From the NCBI GenBank assembly GCA_032719365.1, contig CM064863.1:23941137-24005136 (forward strand): a stretch of DNA of 64,000 nt. The letters are read 5' to 3'. Source of the stretch: Prinsepia uniflora. Lineage: Eukaryota; Streptophyta; Magnoliopsida; Rosales; Rosaceae. Positions 22,301-32,651 of the stretch are shown piece by piece. Every line of letters begins with the position of its first letter. Within the stretch, counting starts at the first letter, position 1. The notes beneath the pieces were generated by a model that was given only the letters and a program-made list of their open reading frames with translations, was not told the origin of the DNA and did no database searches. The position numbers were made by a program, and so were the translations under genes.

Positions 22301-22694
22301 ATTACTTCTAAGCTTGAAGAAGAAGAGCTGTAAAACCTTCAAGCGCGGGGCGAAGATATACACAACCCTCAAGCCTTCACAAATTATTATGCCAACTATA
22401 AGCTGCTGAAAACTAGCTGACGCCAAGCCCCACAAGCTCCCCCAGAGAAAAACCGCAAACAAACCTTCCTACCCAAGTGAGTAAAAGCCAAGACTAAAGT
22501 AGATCCACCCACTAGTGAATTAAATGGGCAAAATCATTTTGTGTACTAATCGCATAAATTGGTCTCTCCCCCTAACAGATCTAAGCCAAGGAAGATCGGA
22601 ACACTCGAAGAAAAGATTAGATTTGCCGGATCAAAGCACATAAATGAAGGTGGATAAACATTGACGACAAAAGCTTCATTTAGGGTTTGTGGAT
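22301..22694. other. No gene recognised; possibly LINE leader or its flank
   Basis: About 390 bp between the LINE and the Tat-type element, with no convincing coding frame. The sequence would continue at 32652 if the Tat-type element were removed. Confidence 0.5.
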
Positions 22695-23267
22695 TGTGGA
22701 ACTCAAAATCACTCAAAAATTGTGAAGTTGTCATGTGACCTATAATTCCTGAAATGACTAAATTGCCCCTGACAATAATACAAATGACTTTTAAACACCC
22801 ACACATTAAATAATCTATTTATCAGCTAAATACGTTATTTAATCGGGTTAAAATCCCCGTAATATTAATATTCTCTCCGAGAGTTAATTACCATAACGAA
22901 CAATTAATATTAATATTAAATCACAATAATTATCATTATTATCATAATGAGCCATTATTATAATTATTAAATAATATATTTAATTAATAATATATTATTT
23001 ATTAATTACACATTTCACCGACCAATCATAACGCTCCGAGGCTCCCAAGATTTTCATATAAATAGCGGAGCACATTTCATTCCCAGGGTAAGTTGATTCT
23101 TCGCTTCGAAGTATATCATTTTTCCTCTCTCAAAACTAACTTACGCATCAGAGTGTTCTTGGTCGAACAACCCCCCGGGTAATCGATTGAGGCAACGATA
23201 GCTAATTGTTTGCTGTTTGCAGGAATTGTGAGGACTTTTCGTGGCGGGTTCGATTTTTGATTCAACA
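22695..23267 (+). repeat. 5' LTR of the Tat-type element
   Basis: It is nearly identical to 32075-32646 over its full length. It contains TATAAATA (23057-23064), an AT-rich upstream part and, just after the promoter, a CTTCG...CGAAG dyad (23099-23111). TGGAT precedes it. Confidence 0.93.
23057..23064 (+). promoter_or_regulatory. TATA box of the Tat-type 5' LTR
   Basis: TATAAATA is conserved in the 3' LTR at 32437-32444. Transcripts would be expected to start about 30 bp downstream, near the GGTAAG at 23087. Confidence 0.6.
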
Positions 23268-23424
23268 ATTGATGCTTTCATTGAGAGCTTGAAGATATTC
23301 AAGAAGAAGCTCTCACGATTGTTCATCGTTCATCCTACTTCGTTCATCGTTCTTAACGTTTATTCGAAGATCTTGAACGTGTTCATCGTTCGACAAATTT
23401 CCATTCAAGATTCACTGATCAAGC

Positions 23425-23853
23425 ATGGCCAGAGTTCGACGATCCGTTCGTTCAGCTGGAGAAGGTGTTTCTGCCTCAACTGCCCAGAAGAGGAATGAAG
23501 CACGCATTGAGACTCCAGAGGAACGCCCAACTCGACCCCATCGAGTGTCCATAGAAGCCCCCATGGAGACGCAAGGAAGGATGCCGACCTTCAGTTTCAG
23601 AGCGTTTCCTTCTCCAACAACCCAAGTGCCCGTGCTTGGGGAAGGAACTTCAACCTTGCAGCAAGCAGGCGGGCGGTTGATGGAAGGAACATCAAGGCCA
23701 GGTCAGCCCACAACAAGCATGGATTTGTGGGACTACTTGGATGGGCGCCACGACGTCTCAGGAAGGAGTCACCACCAACCTCCCCACGACAACTTGGCGC
23801 AGCAAGTTGAAAGGTTGAGCAGCCAAGTTCAACTTCATTCAGAGCTCTTGTAG
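23425..23853 (+). pseudogene. N-terminal part of Tat-type gag, ended by a stop
   Basis: The frame from the ATG at 23425 gives about 142 residues, basic at the start (MARVRRSVRSAGEG), then Pro/Thr/Ser-rich, with a helical segment near the end (LAQQVERLSSQVQLHSELL). It is cut by a stop at about 23851, after which gag-like sequence continues in other frames. Tat gags commonly have this kind of low-complexity N-terminus, and position after the leader fits. Role would be capsid/nucleocapsid assembly of the element's particles. Confidence 0.6.
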
Positions 23854-24275
23854 CGACTCCTGGCAGAAAGACCAGCCCGAGAACTAGAGAGACATCCCAC
23901 TTCGCGTGGAGGGCAATAGAGTGTTCCAAGACGTCTAGGAAGGAAAAGGTCCAATGCCAAACAATGTCACGAGACACTTCACTAAGTGACTCTGGTGAAG
24001 AAAGTCACATTCACCGAGCAAAGAGTCCACAACGCCCAAGGCCATCGGTACATGAGCGGCTCGGAGGTTGGATCGGGGCAACTTCACGGGTGGAGCGCTC
24101 ACATGGGAGTAGGGGGCAGCACTAGACTCCTCATAAAACTCCAAGACAATCTGCCCATCGCAGTGAGAGGGAGGATGAAGCTTACTCCCCTGCGCGACCC
24201 CAGAGGTCAAGAGGAGAGACTCGAGGAGGTTCCCGACGATCGGCTTATAATGACACTCCACTTCAACGAGGCGCG

Positions 24276-24809
24276 TTGCAAGCTAACGATGTACAAAGGA
24301 TGTTGGATCGGTACCTTCGTGCTCAACGAGACATCGATCTAGAGGACGATCTACTTCACCAGATTCAGTTGTCCACGCCTTTCGTAAGGGATATTGAGGA
24401 GCAGCCGTTCCCTCAAAGGTTCACAACGCCGAACTTCACTCCATTCAAAGGAGCTTCCGACCCTGTAAAACACATTGATTACTACCGTGGAGTCATGATC
24501 CCCCACAAACATAACGATGCACTAATGTGCAAAGTTTTTCAAGCTTCTCTTCAAGGCCAAGCCATGGCTTGGTTCAATCATCTCCCTCGGAGGTCGATTG
24601 TATCTTTTGAAGAGTTGGCTCTGGCATTTGTGAAGGAGTACGCACAACTACGGACAATCAAGGTGAATGATGACCATCTTTTCTCTATCCAAAAAAAAAC
24701 AAAAGAGACTCTGCGACAATACATACGGAGAGTTTACGAGGAGAAGTCTCGAATTGTCGGTTGTAGCAACCTTGTTGCAGCAATGGCGTTCAAACAAGGG
24801 CTTCCCTGA
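24276..24809 (+). pseudogene. Central gag (capsid) domain of the Tat-type element
   Basis: An open frame of 177 codons covers the retrotransposon gag core: F.PFKGASDPVKHIDYYRGVM (about residues 58-77), MCKVFQASLQGQAMAWFNHL (about 84-103) and the helix FEELALAFVKEY (about 112-123). It ends at a stop at 24807, after which the same frame continues with gag-like residues for about 50 codons. The pattern aa-W-F-x-x-L-P after LQG is diagnostic of the family. It is not intact. Confidence 0.8.
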
Positions 24810-25095
24810 GACAGCAAGCTCTACGGAGACATTGTCATGGGCAATGCACGAAGTCTCACCAAGATGCTATCTCTAGCAAAGCGTCATGCATGCTGGGAGG
24901 ATGAAAAGAGTGCTACACATGCGCCAGATCATGTTGAGACGAGCGAGAAAGACTTCAAACTGTCGTCACCCGCGCAAAGGGGATGTTAGTGGTAAACTAC
25001 CCAATGGGAGGTTCAACAAACGCAAGGCAAGCCAAACTCCCAACGACTCAACCATCAGAAAGCCTAATCTGCAGTTCTCAATGCCAGTCCACTAG

Positions 25096-25360
25096 ATTCA
25101 TAATGAGATCAAGGACAAACCATGGTTCAAGAAGCTAGAGCCAGTCAAAGGCGATCAAGAGAAGGCCGATAAGACAAAGTGGTGTACCTACCATGAGTGC
25201 TATGGGCATAACATCGGGAAATGCATATCCTTTGAGAGATATCTCCGGAATCTCGTCAAGGAAGGACATTGCACCAAGTACGTCAAAGCGAAGGCCACAG
25301 ATCGACACATTGACAAAGGACCAAAGGAACCTGCAACAAAGGTGATTCGCATCAACTAGC
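25096..25360 (+). pseudogene. C-terminal gag segment with zinc-knuckle-like motif
   Basis: The segment reads KWCTYHECYGHNIGKC (about 25180-25227) followed by an acidic/basic helix and LVKEGHCTKYV. This C...H..YGHN...C arrangement is the usual end of Tat-type gag. A stop follows at about 25357. The link to the capsid part at 24276 is broken by stops near 24990. Confidence 0.7.
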
Positions 25361-25545
25361 TGCATGTCAAAATTAGAGAGACGTAGAAGTATATAAGGCT
25401 TCAAGTTTTCTTTTCAATTTGTCTTCTAAATTCAAGTACCATGCATTCGAATTATCAATAAGATTGAAAAATTGTTCTGAATTCATACCAACATGTTTGT
25501 ACAAATTTTCAATACTTATACTCTCTAGCATCAAAACCTTCGTCA

Positions 25546-26063
25546 TCGAAGCAACCAAACCTTCGCCATGCGAAACACCTAAGTCTTCGCCTTGCAAAGC
25601 ATCCAAGACTTCGCCCTACGAAGTATCCAAACCTTCGCCCTGCGAAGCATCCAAGCCTTCGCCCTGTGAAGCACCCAAGTCGTCGCGTTACGAAGAACCC
25701 AAGCCTTCGCTTTGCGAAGCACCTAAGCCATCGCCTTGCGGGGCATTCAAGCCTTTGCCTTGCGAAGCATCTAAGCCTTCGCCATCTGAAGCACCTAAGC
25801 CTTCGCCCTGCGAAGCGACCAAGCCTTCGCCATACGAAGCAACCAAGACTTCGCCATGCGAAGCGACCAAGACTTTGCCCTGCAAAGGACCCATTCTTTC
25901 GTCATGCAATGCATCTCAACCTACGCATTCAAAGTCTTTCACTTGGAAGCGCTCAAAGCCTTCCACCTGGAAGCGCTCATAGTCTTTCTCTTGGGAGCAC
26001 CTTAAGCCTTCTTTTAAGAAGCATCAAGCCTTCTTTTAAGAAGCAAAAGCCCTTCCTTGAAGG
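25546..26063 (+). repeat. 24-bp minisatellite of hairpin units in the Tat-type element
   Basis: About 23 consecutive units of near 24 bp follow the pattern AAG-CCTTCGCC-(3 nt)-GCGAAG-CA-NCC. Most units contain an inverted repeat, typically CTTCGC facing GCGAAG over a 2-4-nt loop. Later units use other arms that still pair: TTTGC/GCAAA near 25874, CTTCCA/TGGAAG near 25960, CTTCTT/AAGAAG at about 26008 and 26030, CCTTC/GAAGG near 26051. Some units (for example near 25682, 25731 and 25905) pair poorly. The plus strand is open from 25419 to 25982 and would encode an eight-residue repeat KPSPCEA(S/P/T). Whether it is translated is unknown. Confidence 0.85.
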
Positions 26064-26076
26064 CAACACAAAAACA

Positions 26077-26081
26077 ATGTT
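26077..26081. repeat. Target-site duplication ATGTT of the solo LTR at 26082-28998
   Basis: ATGTT at 26077-26081 is repeated at 28999-29003. Confidence 0.93.
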
Positions 26082-28998
26082 TGTCAGGGCCCACCCCTAA
26101 TCCCCCAGGATTAGGGACTAAACCCTGCTCCCGTCTGACAACCCAAAAACGAAAGACCGAAACAACCTCATGAAAACCACAAATTAAATTGTCAGACGCA
26201 GGAGAATTAAAACACCCTAGAGTCAACAGTTATACAGAGCATAGTTCCAGACTAAGAAAAACAAAAATCGATACACCGAGTACACGCACAACGGAAAATT
26301 GGAAACACTCCGGGAAAACTCTCGAGTACTCTATGCCTCCAACCCTGCCTCAACGTCAACTCCCGCTCTAGCTCCATGACCTGGAGGGCAATTAAAAACC
26401 AGAAAGTGTGAGTGGACCATAAAGAATAAAAGTTCAAAAACCATTTCATAAACAAACTAGGGTTTGACCCTCCGTTTTGAAAACATGCATGCACAACCCA
26501 TTTATTTAAACACAGTTATAAACCAGATAATAATCATCATAAAAACATTTATAATTCACAAAATAGGCATCATGAAAACAGTATGATAAAACATAAATCC
26601 AAGTCATCATCATCCGATCAAACCTGCTAGACCTATCCGAGTCTTTAAACTCCCGAGTCTTTAAACTCAATCCAGGCCTCAATATTCCGAGTCTTTAAAC
26701 TCCGAGTCTTTAAACTCAACAGGCCTACGGGGGAAATATCAATATATCCGAGTCTTTAAACTCCCGAGTCTTTAAACTCAATCCGGGTCTTTAAACCCAA
26801 TCCGGGCCCGTCCCTCGTCAAACAGTATCCGGGTCTTTAAACACAATAACCAGATCCAGCAAATCCAATCAAAACCATTTGAAAACGATTTCTAAATCCT
26901 TATCCAAACCCGAATCCGAAATCACTGGCCCGAAGCCCTTCCGGCATCCAGAACCGTCATTCCGAACCCAAATCCGGAAATCCACTTTTCAATTTAAAAC
27001 CAAATTTCGCTTTCCGAAATCCGATTCTAGAACCGAAAACCCTTGATCATCGAAATCATGTTCCAAAATCCCTTTATAATCATTGAAAACCCTTTATCAT
27101 TTGAAATCTCAAAATCATAGCATCATAATCAGAAATCAAGCCTTTCTCGTAAAACGTGCTGAAAACCATGTTTCCTCGAAAAATGTGCAATAATGTAAAA
27201 CAGTTATAGCATATTCAAATAACCATGAAATCACATATAAAACCGTAAAACAAGTAATTAAAAACAGTTATGCATGCTCAGTTATAGAGAAGGGGTCCAC
27301 TCACAGTTACCGGGTACGTCACTCGCGTCCCGAACGTCCTGCACGTTCCTCAACCTCCTCAGGGGTTTCCGATCTTGTCAACAATCACCAAACTACGTCA
27401 CTAACACGTTACGAAGGTTCTCCTAGTTTTCCCCAATTTTCCCGAACTTAAAGCCGTAACGAATCGAGACCCTAAACCTTTAATCCCGCCTAACGCAATT
27501 CGACGTCCGATTAACCCGAAACCTAACCCAAAAGATCCGTTACAACGTCTAGACCAAAACCCTAGTTGGAAGATCCCCCAGAAAACGTCCCACGCGCCCC
27601 CACGCGCCGCCCAAAGTGACTGTGCGTGGGCCTCACGCGCCTGCATTGTTCATCGTCTTCAACCTGCTTCTAGGCTGTCCAGACCGGTTCAGCCAAACCA
27701 AACCGGCGTGACCGGTTCTCTGTCATCCGTCCGCCACTTCAGTCCCTCTTTCCACCATTCTCTTCGTCCTCTACCTAGTAATCCATTCCCCTCAACCAAA
27801 CACGACAACAAAGCCTCTAAACCATCGTCCCAAACTCGAACCCGTGACCAACACAAACCTCTGTTCCACAATCCGACCACCCGTACACTTCCCCTTCATG
27901 ACGTCGACATCTACAGGTTCCTAAGGACCTAAGGAGTGGATTAAAACCTACCAGACACCTCGACTCAGCCCCTACCTTCACGACTCAACGTTTGAACTTT
28001 ATGGGAAAAACAGAGCATATAAACGGGTGGAAGAAATTACCTGCGTCCTGCTCTCCACCGTGAGCTCCACCGTGCTCACTCGACTCCCTTCAAGTCTCTC
28101 AACACCACCACAGCTTCAATCCACGGGTTTTCTCACAACACAGCAACACCACCACCTCGATCCTTCTCTGTTTTTCACGGAAACCTCACACCACACACAC
28201 AACTGTTTTGCCCACAATTCCACTCACAAATCACTCACCAATTCTCAGACTCTCTCTACTTCTCACTCACTCACTCACCAACACACACACTTCCCGGCCA
28301 TCGATCAATTTTCTCTCAAACTCAGTCTCTGTTCTTCCTCTCCAGCACAACACGGCTACACACATTAAATTGAACCCGTGCACAAGCTAGAACCCACTAG
28401 ACCGTTGCCACATGTCACAATCCCATAGTTCCAATTCCAAAATATCCAATTGCACCTGTACACTTGTCCTCATCCTCTTTGCACAAATCCCAAATCACCC
28501 AAAAAGACCAAAATGCCCCTGTGAGTTAAAATTACCGTTTTGCCCTTCGCCGTTCTAGACCCGTATCTCTCCCGTCCAATGTCCGATGAAGGCACGCCGC
28601 CTGTCGTTGAACTCAGGACGACAAGACCTACCTAATGGTCCTAGGTCTACATACAAAGACCCTGTCGTGCGAAAAGTCAACTTTTCCCCCTATTTTAACC
28701 AAATTACGGTAATGCCCTCAACCTTCTGAACGCCATAACTTCCTCCTCGGATGTCGGAATCGGGCTAGCCACCTGTCTACGGACTCGTGACGCCCTAAAA
28801 TATGTCACGGTCATCGGACAATGCCCAATTGACCGCCCAAACTCAAAGTCAACATTTTGCCCAACCTAGGGGCAAAATCGTCATTCTACGCTAACGGGCC
28901 AAAAGTAACCAACTAAACACCGATTAACTCAGTTAATCCACCACCAATCACTCATCTAATTCCTTCACTAATCCCGACTCTCAGGACGGGTCGTTACA
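26082..28998 (-). mobile_element. Solo LTR, Tekay-like, reverse orientation
   Basis: Read on the minus strand it starts TGTAACGACCCGTCCTGAG and ends GGGCCCTGACA. It is 2917 bp and carries no PBS or internal region. Perfect ATGTT duplication shows a single insertion later reduced by LTR-LTR recombination. It lies inside the Tat-type element, so it is younger than that element. It holds the repeated GAGTCTTTAAACTC dyads at 26639-26844. Open frames within it (for example 27708-27932 and 28027-28368) show no motif. Confidence 0.92.
26639..26844. repeat. Eight copies of a 14-bp near-palindrome in the solo LTR
   Basis: GAGTCTTTAAACTC occurs at 26639, 26655, 26689, 26704, 26750 and 26766. GGGTCTTTAAACCC occurs at 26785, where both arms changed together (GAGT/ACTC to GGGT/ACCC). 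At 26831 it is GGGTCTTTAAACAC. Spacing is irregular (15-46 bp). Confidence 0.95.
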
Positions 28999-29238
28999 AT
29001 GTTGATCAAGTTAGCAAGTGTTAGTTTGCAACGGGGGCATCTAATGCATGTGTTAGTTTGCAAATCAATCAAAACGGTTAGTAGAATTTTTCAAAGAGAC
29101 TAGACGCTAGGATCTAGAAATTCTTCATAAGTACTGTTTTCATTTATTCATTTGAAGGATGGTTGGCTAATCACACCTTGATCGCTCAAACCAGTTATTC
29201 AATACAACAATGCAAAAACAATAATCAACATGAAGTAA

Positions 29239-29601
29239 CTACAGATGCAAGTCTTCAAAGCCCATGGTCCTTCGAAATTGTGCACACTCTCCTGCTGAAA
29301 TTAGGGTCATGTCGTCGAATGGTGACTCGTTGGTTTCAAGAACATCGTCTTTCTTAGCCTCCCCATCAGGCTCAGGCTCAGGCTTAGGCTCAGGCTCCAT
29401 GTCTAGTTCAAGCTCTAGCTCTTTTGTGGTAATCCCACTCCAACTCTCTGTACCCAACTTTTGTGCTTTATCTTCCTTAAAGCACAAAGTTGTGGGGGCA
29501 TGTGATGACAACAAGCAGCCAGATCTCAACTTATGGATTTCTACATACAACCGTTTGACTTTCTCTTTGGAATCATGCAAGCATCCGCGCAGCTGGAACA
29601 A
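29239..29601 (-). CDS. Hypothetical antisense ORF in the Tat-type element (120 aa)
   Basis: An ATG-to-stop frame lies opposite to the element's transcription. Its first 60 residues have balanced composition with a basic helical stretch (DSKEKVKRLYVEIHKLRSG), then an acidic repeat ELELELDMEPEPKPEPEPDG, then a mixed tail. Tat-lineage elements such as Retand and Grande are known to carry antisense ORFs between pol and the 3' LTR, and this sits in the comparable place. The plus strand is also open here (29264-29620), so one of the two is a shadow. No function can be assigned. Confidence 0.3.
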   Translation of the reverse strand: MFQLRGCLHDSKEKVKRLYVEIHKLRSGCLLSSHAPTTLCFKEDKAQKLGTESWSGITTKELELELDMEPEPKPEPEPDGEAKKDDVLETNESPFDDMTLISAGECAQFRRTMGFEDLHL

Positions 29602-31717
29602 GCCTCCTGCTGGGTTGTGACATGCCTCACATCAAGTGATAAGACTCCTCGCCTCCCTTGCTAAAAGCTTCGATGTTGGCACCACCTGCACTTGAAGATG
29701 ACAAGTCTGTAAATGCACCAAGCTTCGATGTTGTGCCTTGATCCTCATGTGTCAGGCCTTCTATTTTCCAAGCACCAAATGCATGATCATTGGGAGCCCT
29801 TCTATCTTCCAAGCGCCATATGCATGGTCCACCTCCAAGATTTCTTCCTTCAATTATGCAATGGCGTACACCATCTGGAGCTTCACAGGGGGCATGATCG
29901 GTCCTCCATCTTTATGCTTAACCTTGCAGTCACCCCATTTTGAGCTCAACAGGACCTGGAATGTCAGGTCTCTAAAAGGTCCTACGCTGGCCAAAACAAA
30001 CTTCTCGAGAAGCTTCATCCACTCCATGGAACCACATGCACTTCGCCTCGCGTCATGGGATAACTTGCCTCACCTTGCACTTTAGCACGTATCCCCTTTC
30101 ATTTCGGCATGCTTAACTTCAAGTCATAGAGTGTCTCGCCTCTTGTGGATGAAAGTCTAGACAGGTCATGATGCACCTTGCTCCTCATGCGTCGAACTCT
30201 TCTATCCACCACGCACCAAGTGAATGGTCGCTGGGAATAACACCTTAAGTCATTTGACGCATCACCTTCTGCTCTAACCTTGTCTTGCGTTGCATTGTGG
30301 CACACCAAGCCTTGGATGTAGAGTACCTCGCATCGCACTTGCAGCATTCCTCGTCTTGTAGTTGAACCATGTCTCGCCTTGCAGTTATAATGCGTTCCGC
30401 CTTAGGTTGTGACACTTCTCACTTCGAATGATGCAAGTCTCCGCCTCTCCATGTTGAAATCCTTGATGCATCATGGCATATCGCTCTAAATGCGCCGAGC
30501 TCTTCAATCCGCAAAACGCCATGAGAGAGTCAATTGGATAAGCATCTAGTTGTCAACTCCACCCTCTCTAGAAGTCATAAGCTCCCATCAAGTAGATTCT
30601 TCAAGACTTCGCAGGAAGTATGCCTTCATGCACCTTAAAATGTCTGTCTCTAAAAATGAAGCGCATTGCCACTTGAATTAGCACAATCGAGCTCCCGTAG
30701 CTCCTGTAATTGACAAAAAAAAAAGTGCATAATGAAATTAATTATTAATTTCTTAAGTAATATATATATATATATATATATTCATATTATAAATATATAT
30801 ATATATATATATGTATAAAGTAGGTGGAATAGACAAAAAAAAATATTATTAACTACTGAAAATATATTATATAAACATCTATATAACATAATATATATAT
30901 ATATATATATATATAAAGATGCAAGATGTCAACGTAAGGAAGCAAAATATGGAGGAGAACTTTTGCCAAGCCATCATGCAATTGTCAAAGTAAAGAAACA
31001 AAAAGTGGAGGAGTATTTTGCCAAGCCATCATGACTTGTCACTGAGCAAATATTATAAAATATATAACGCTGCAAGCTGTCACATTTGACAGCAGAGAAA
31101 AAAGAGAGAGAAGTAACAATACTGCTAAAATTGAGTGAAAGAAGAATGGTAATTTTTTTTTAGCTGCCGCCATTAGCCAATCCGTACTTGGGCCTAGCCT
31201 TCCTAGCGCACATAGGAGCTGAGCCAGACAAGCGATTCAGGTCTCCTGTCATGCCACGCACAAGCATTTCCATAGCCTCGTCACTCCCAAGCCGCTAGCC
31301 AAGCGGGCAGACCCCAGATGCAAGCCTCTAACATCTGAGAAACAGTGCATCTCTAAAGTTATCCCATGCTCACCATCTACTTCCTCTCTGCACCCTGTCA
31401 ACAACGGACGCCTCCCACCTGCAACTTCATAAATCAGAAGAATAAAAAAGAAGATTTTTTATTTTTTCTTCATCCTCCGCGCGATGCATCCTTCATAGAC
31501 CAAGAGCTGGCAGATGACGCATAAAAAGTAGAGGCCAACACCAAAACGCCCACATATGTCATAAAAGGATTTTAATGGGTGGACTCATTCTGTCATCACC
31601 AACGGCCAAATGAGGACCTGGACTACCCCATAACGCAGAAGACTTGATGGAGATCATTGAATCCTCCATAGCCTTTATTCTTCCACATCAAACGGCCACA
31701 CAAAGAAACGACTTTCA

Positions 31718-31953
31718 ATTTATTTTGATGGAAATGCCGTTTCTATCAAATAAATGGAAATTGTGGAATTAATTGGTGAATTAATTTCTATTGAACAACA
31801 AGTTTAGCCTAAGAGAGAGCAAAGTCCAAAGTTCAAAGCATATTTGCATCAACTCAACATTACGTTCCAAACCCAATGGAACTTTTTTGACACAAATTCA
31901 AAGTTTATTGTTACTTTCATCAACTCGAAGTAATATTCCGAACCCAATGGAAT
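31718..31953. repeat. Cluster of four dyads before the Tat-type 3' LTR
   Basis: A long imperfect inverted repeat spans 31718-31755 (ATTTATTTTGAT facing ATCAAATAAAT, with GAAA/TTTC inside). AATTAATT-GGTG-AATTAATT lies at 31767-31786. Two tandem units about 71 bp apart share AACCCAATGGAA, with arms GTTCC/GGAAC (31864-31882) and ATTCC/GGAAT (31935-31953). Confidence 0.85.
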
Positions 31954-32060
31954 TTGTCCCGTACAAGAACAATGCAATACAAGAGAGAGTCCTACTCCAA
32001 ACAAGATTTACTGGGACTTCCGAAAACCTACTTCCCTTAGGATTTCCTGAATTCCTAAGC

Positions 32061-32074
32061 GAAGTGGGGGCATT
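32061..32074 (+). other. Polypurine tract region of the Tat-type element
   Basis: GAAGTGGGGGCATT precedes the 3' LTR start TGTGGAAC. G-rich tracts of this form are usual in Tat and Athila elements. Confidence 0.75.
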
Positions 32075-32646
32075 TGTGGAACCCAAAATCACTCAAAAAT
32101 TGTGAAGCTCTCACGTGACCCAAAATTCCTGAAATGACCAAATTGCCCATAGCAATAATACAAATGACTTGTAAACACCCACACATTAAATAATCTATTT
32201 ACCAGCTAAATACATTATTTAATCGGGTTAAAATCCCCGTAATATTAATATTCTCCCCGAGAGTTAATTGCCATAACGGACAATTAATATTAATATTAAA
32301 TCACAATAATTATCATTATTATCATAATGAGCCATTATTATAATTATTCAATAATATATTTAATTAATAATATATTATTTATTAATTACAAATTTCACCG
32401 ACCAATCAGAACGCTTCGAGTCTCCCAAGATTTTTCTATAAATAACGGAACACATTTCATTCCCAAGGTAAGTCGATTCTTCGCATCGAAGTATATCTGT
32501 TTCCTCTCTCAAAACTAACTTAGGCATCAGAGTGTTCTTGGTCGAACAACCCCCCGGGTAATCGATCGAGACAACGATAGCTAATTGTTTGCTGTTTGCA
32601 GGAATTGTGAGGACTTTTCGCGGCGGGTTTGATTTTTTATTCAACA
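32075..32646 (+). repeat. 3' LTR of the Tat-type element
   Basis: Partner of 22695-23267, with TATAAATA at 32437-32444 and the CTTCGCATCGAAG dyad at 32479-32491. It is followed by TGGAT. Confidence 0.93.
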
Positions 32647-32651
32647 TGGAT

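Larger units (their letters stand above)
29004..32060 (+). other. 3' internal region of the Tat-type element, low complexity
   Basis: This is the region between the inserted solo LTR and the purine tract. 29640-30660 is built of degenerate segments with repeated CTTCTAT.TTCCAAG, CTCGCCT and CTTGCA-type words. AT runs fill 30765-30920. No pol domain is seen in any frame. Confidence 0.65.
22695..32646 (+). mobile_element. Tat-type Ty3/gypsy element with gag but no recognised pol (TR-GAG-like)
   Basis: LTRs of about 573 bp (22695-23267 and 32075-32646) start TGTGGAAC and end ATTCAACA. TGGAT is duplicated at 22690-22694 and 32647-32651. Internally there is a leader, a broken gag (23425-25360), a long hairpin-forming minisatellite (25546-26063), low-complexity sequence and a dyad-rich stretch before the purine tract. 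A foreign solo LTR occupies 26082-28998. Without it the internal region is about 5.9 kb. I find no protease, RT, RNase H or integrase, so it resembles the non-autonomous gag-only elements described in plants. The gag is similar in style to Tat/Ogre elements. Confidence 0.88.

Noticed and set aside
23986..24342. A separate 118-codon gene between gag pieces
   Set aside because: It overlaps the gag capsid start in another frame and lies within gag-derived sequence.
25546..26063. CRISPR-like array of short palindromic repeats
   Set aside because: There are no unique spacers; the units are a contiguous minisatellite inside a plant retroelement.
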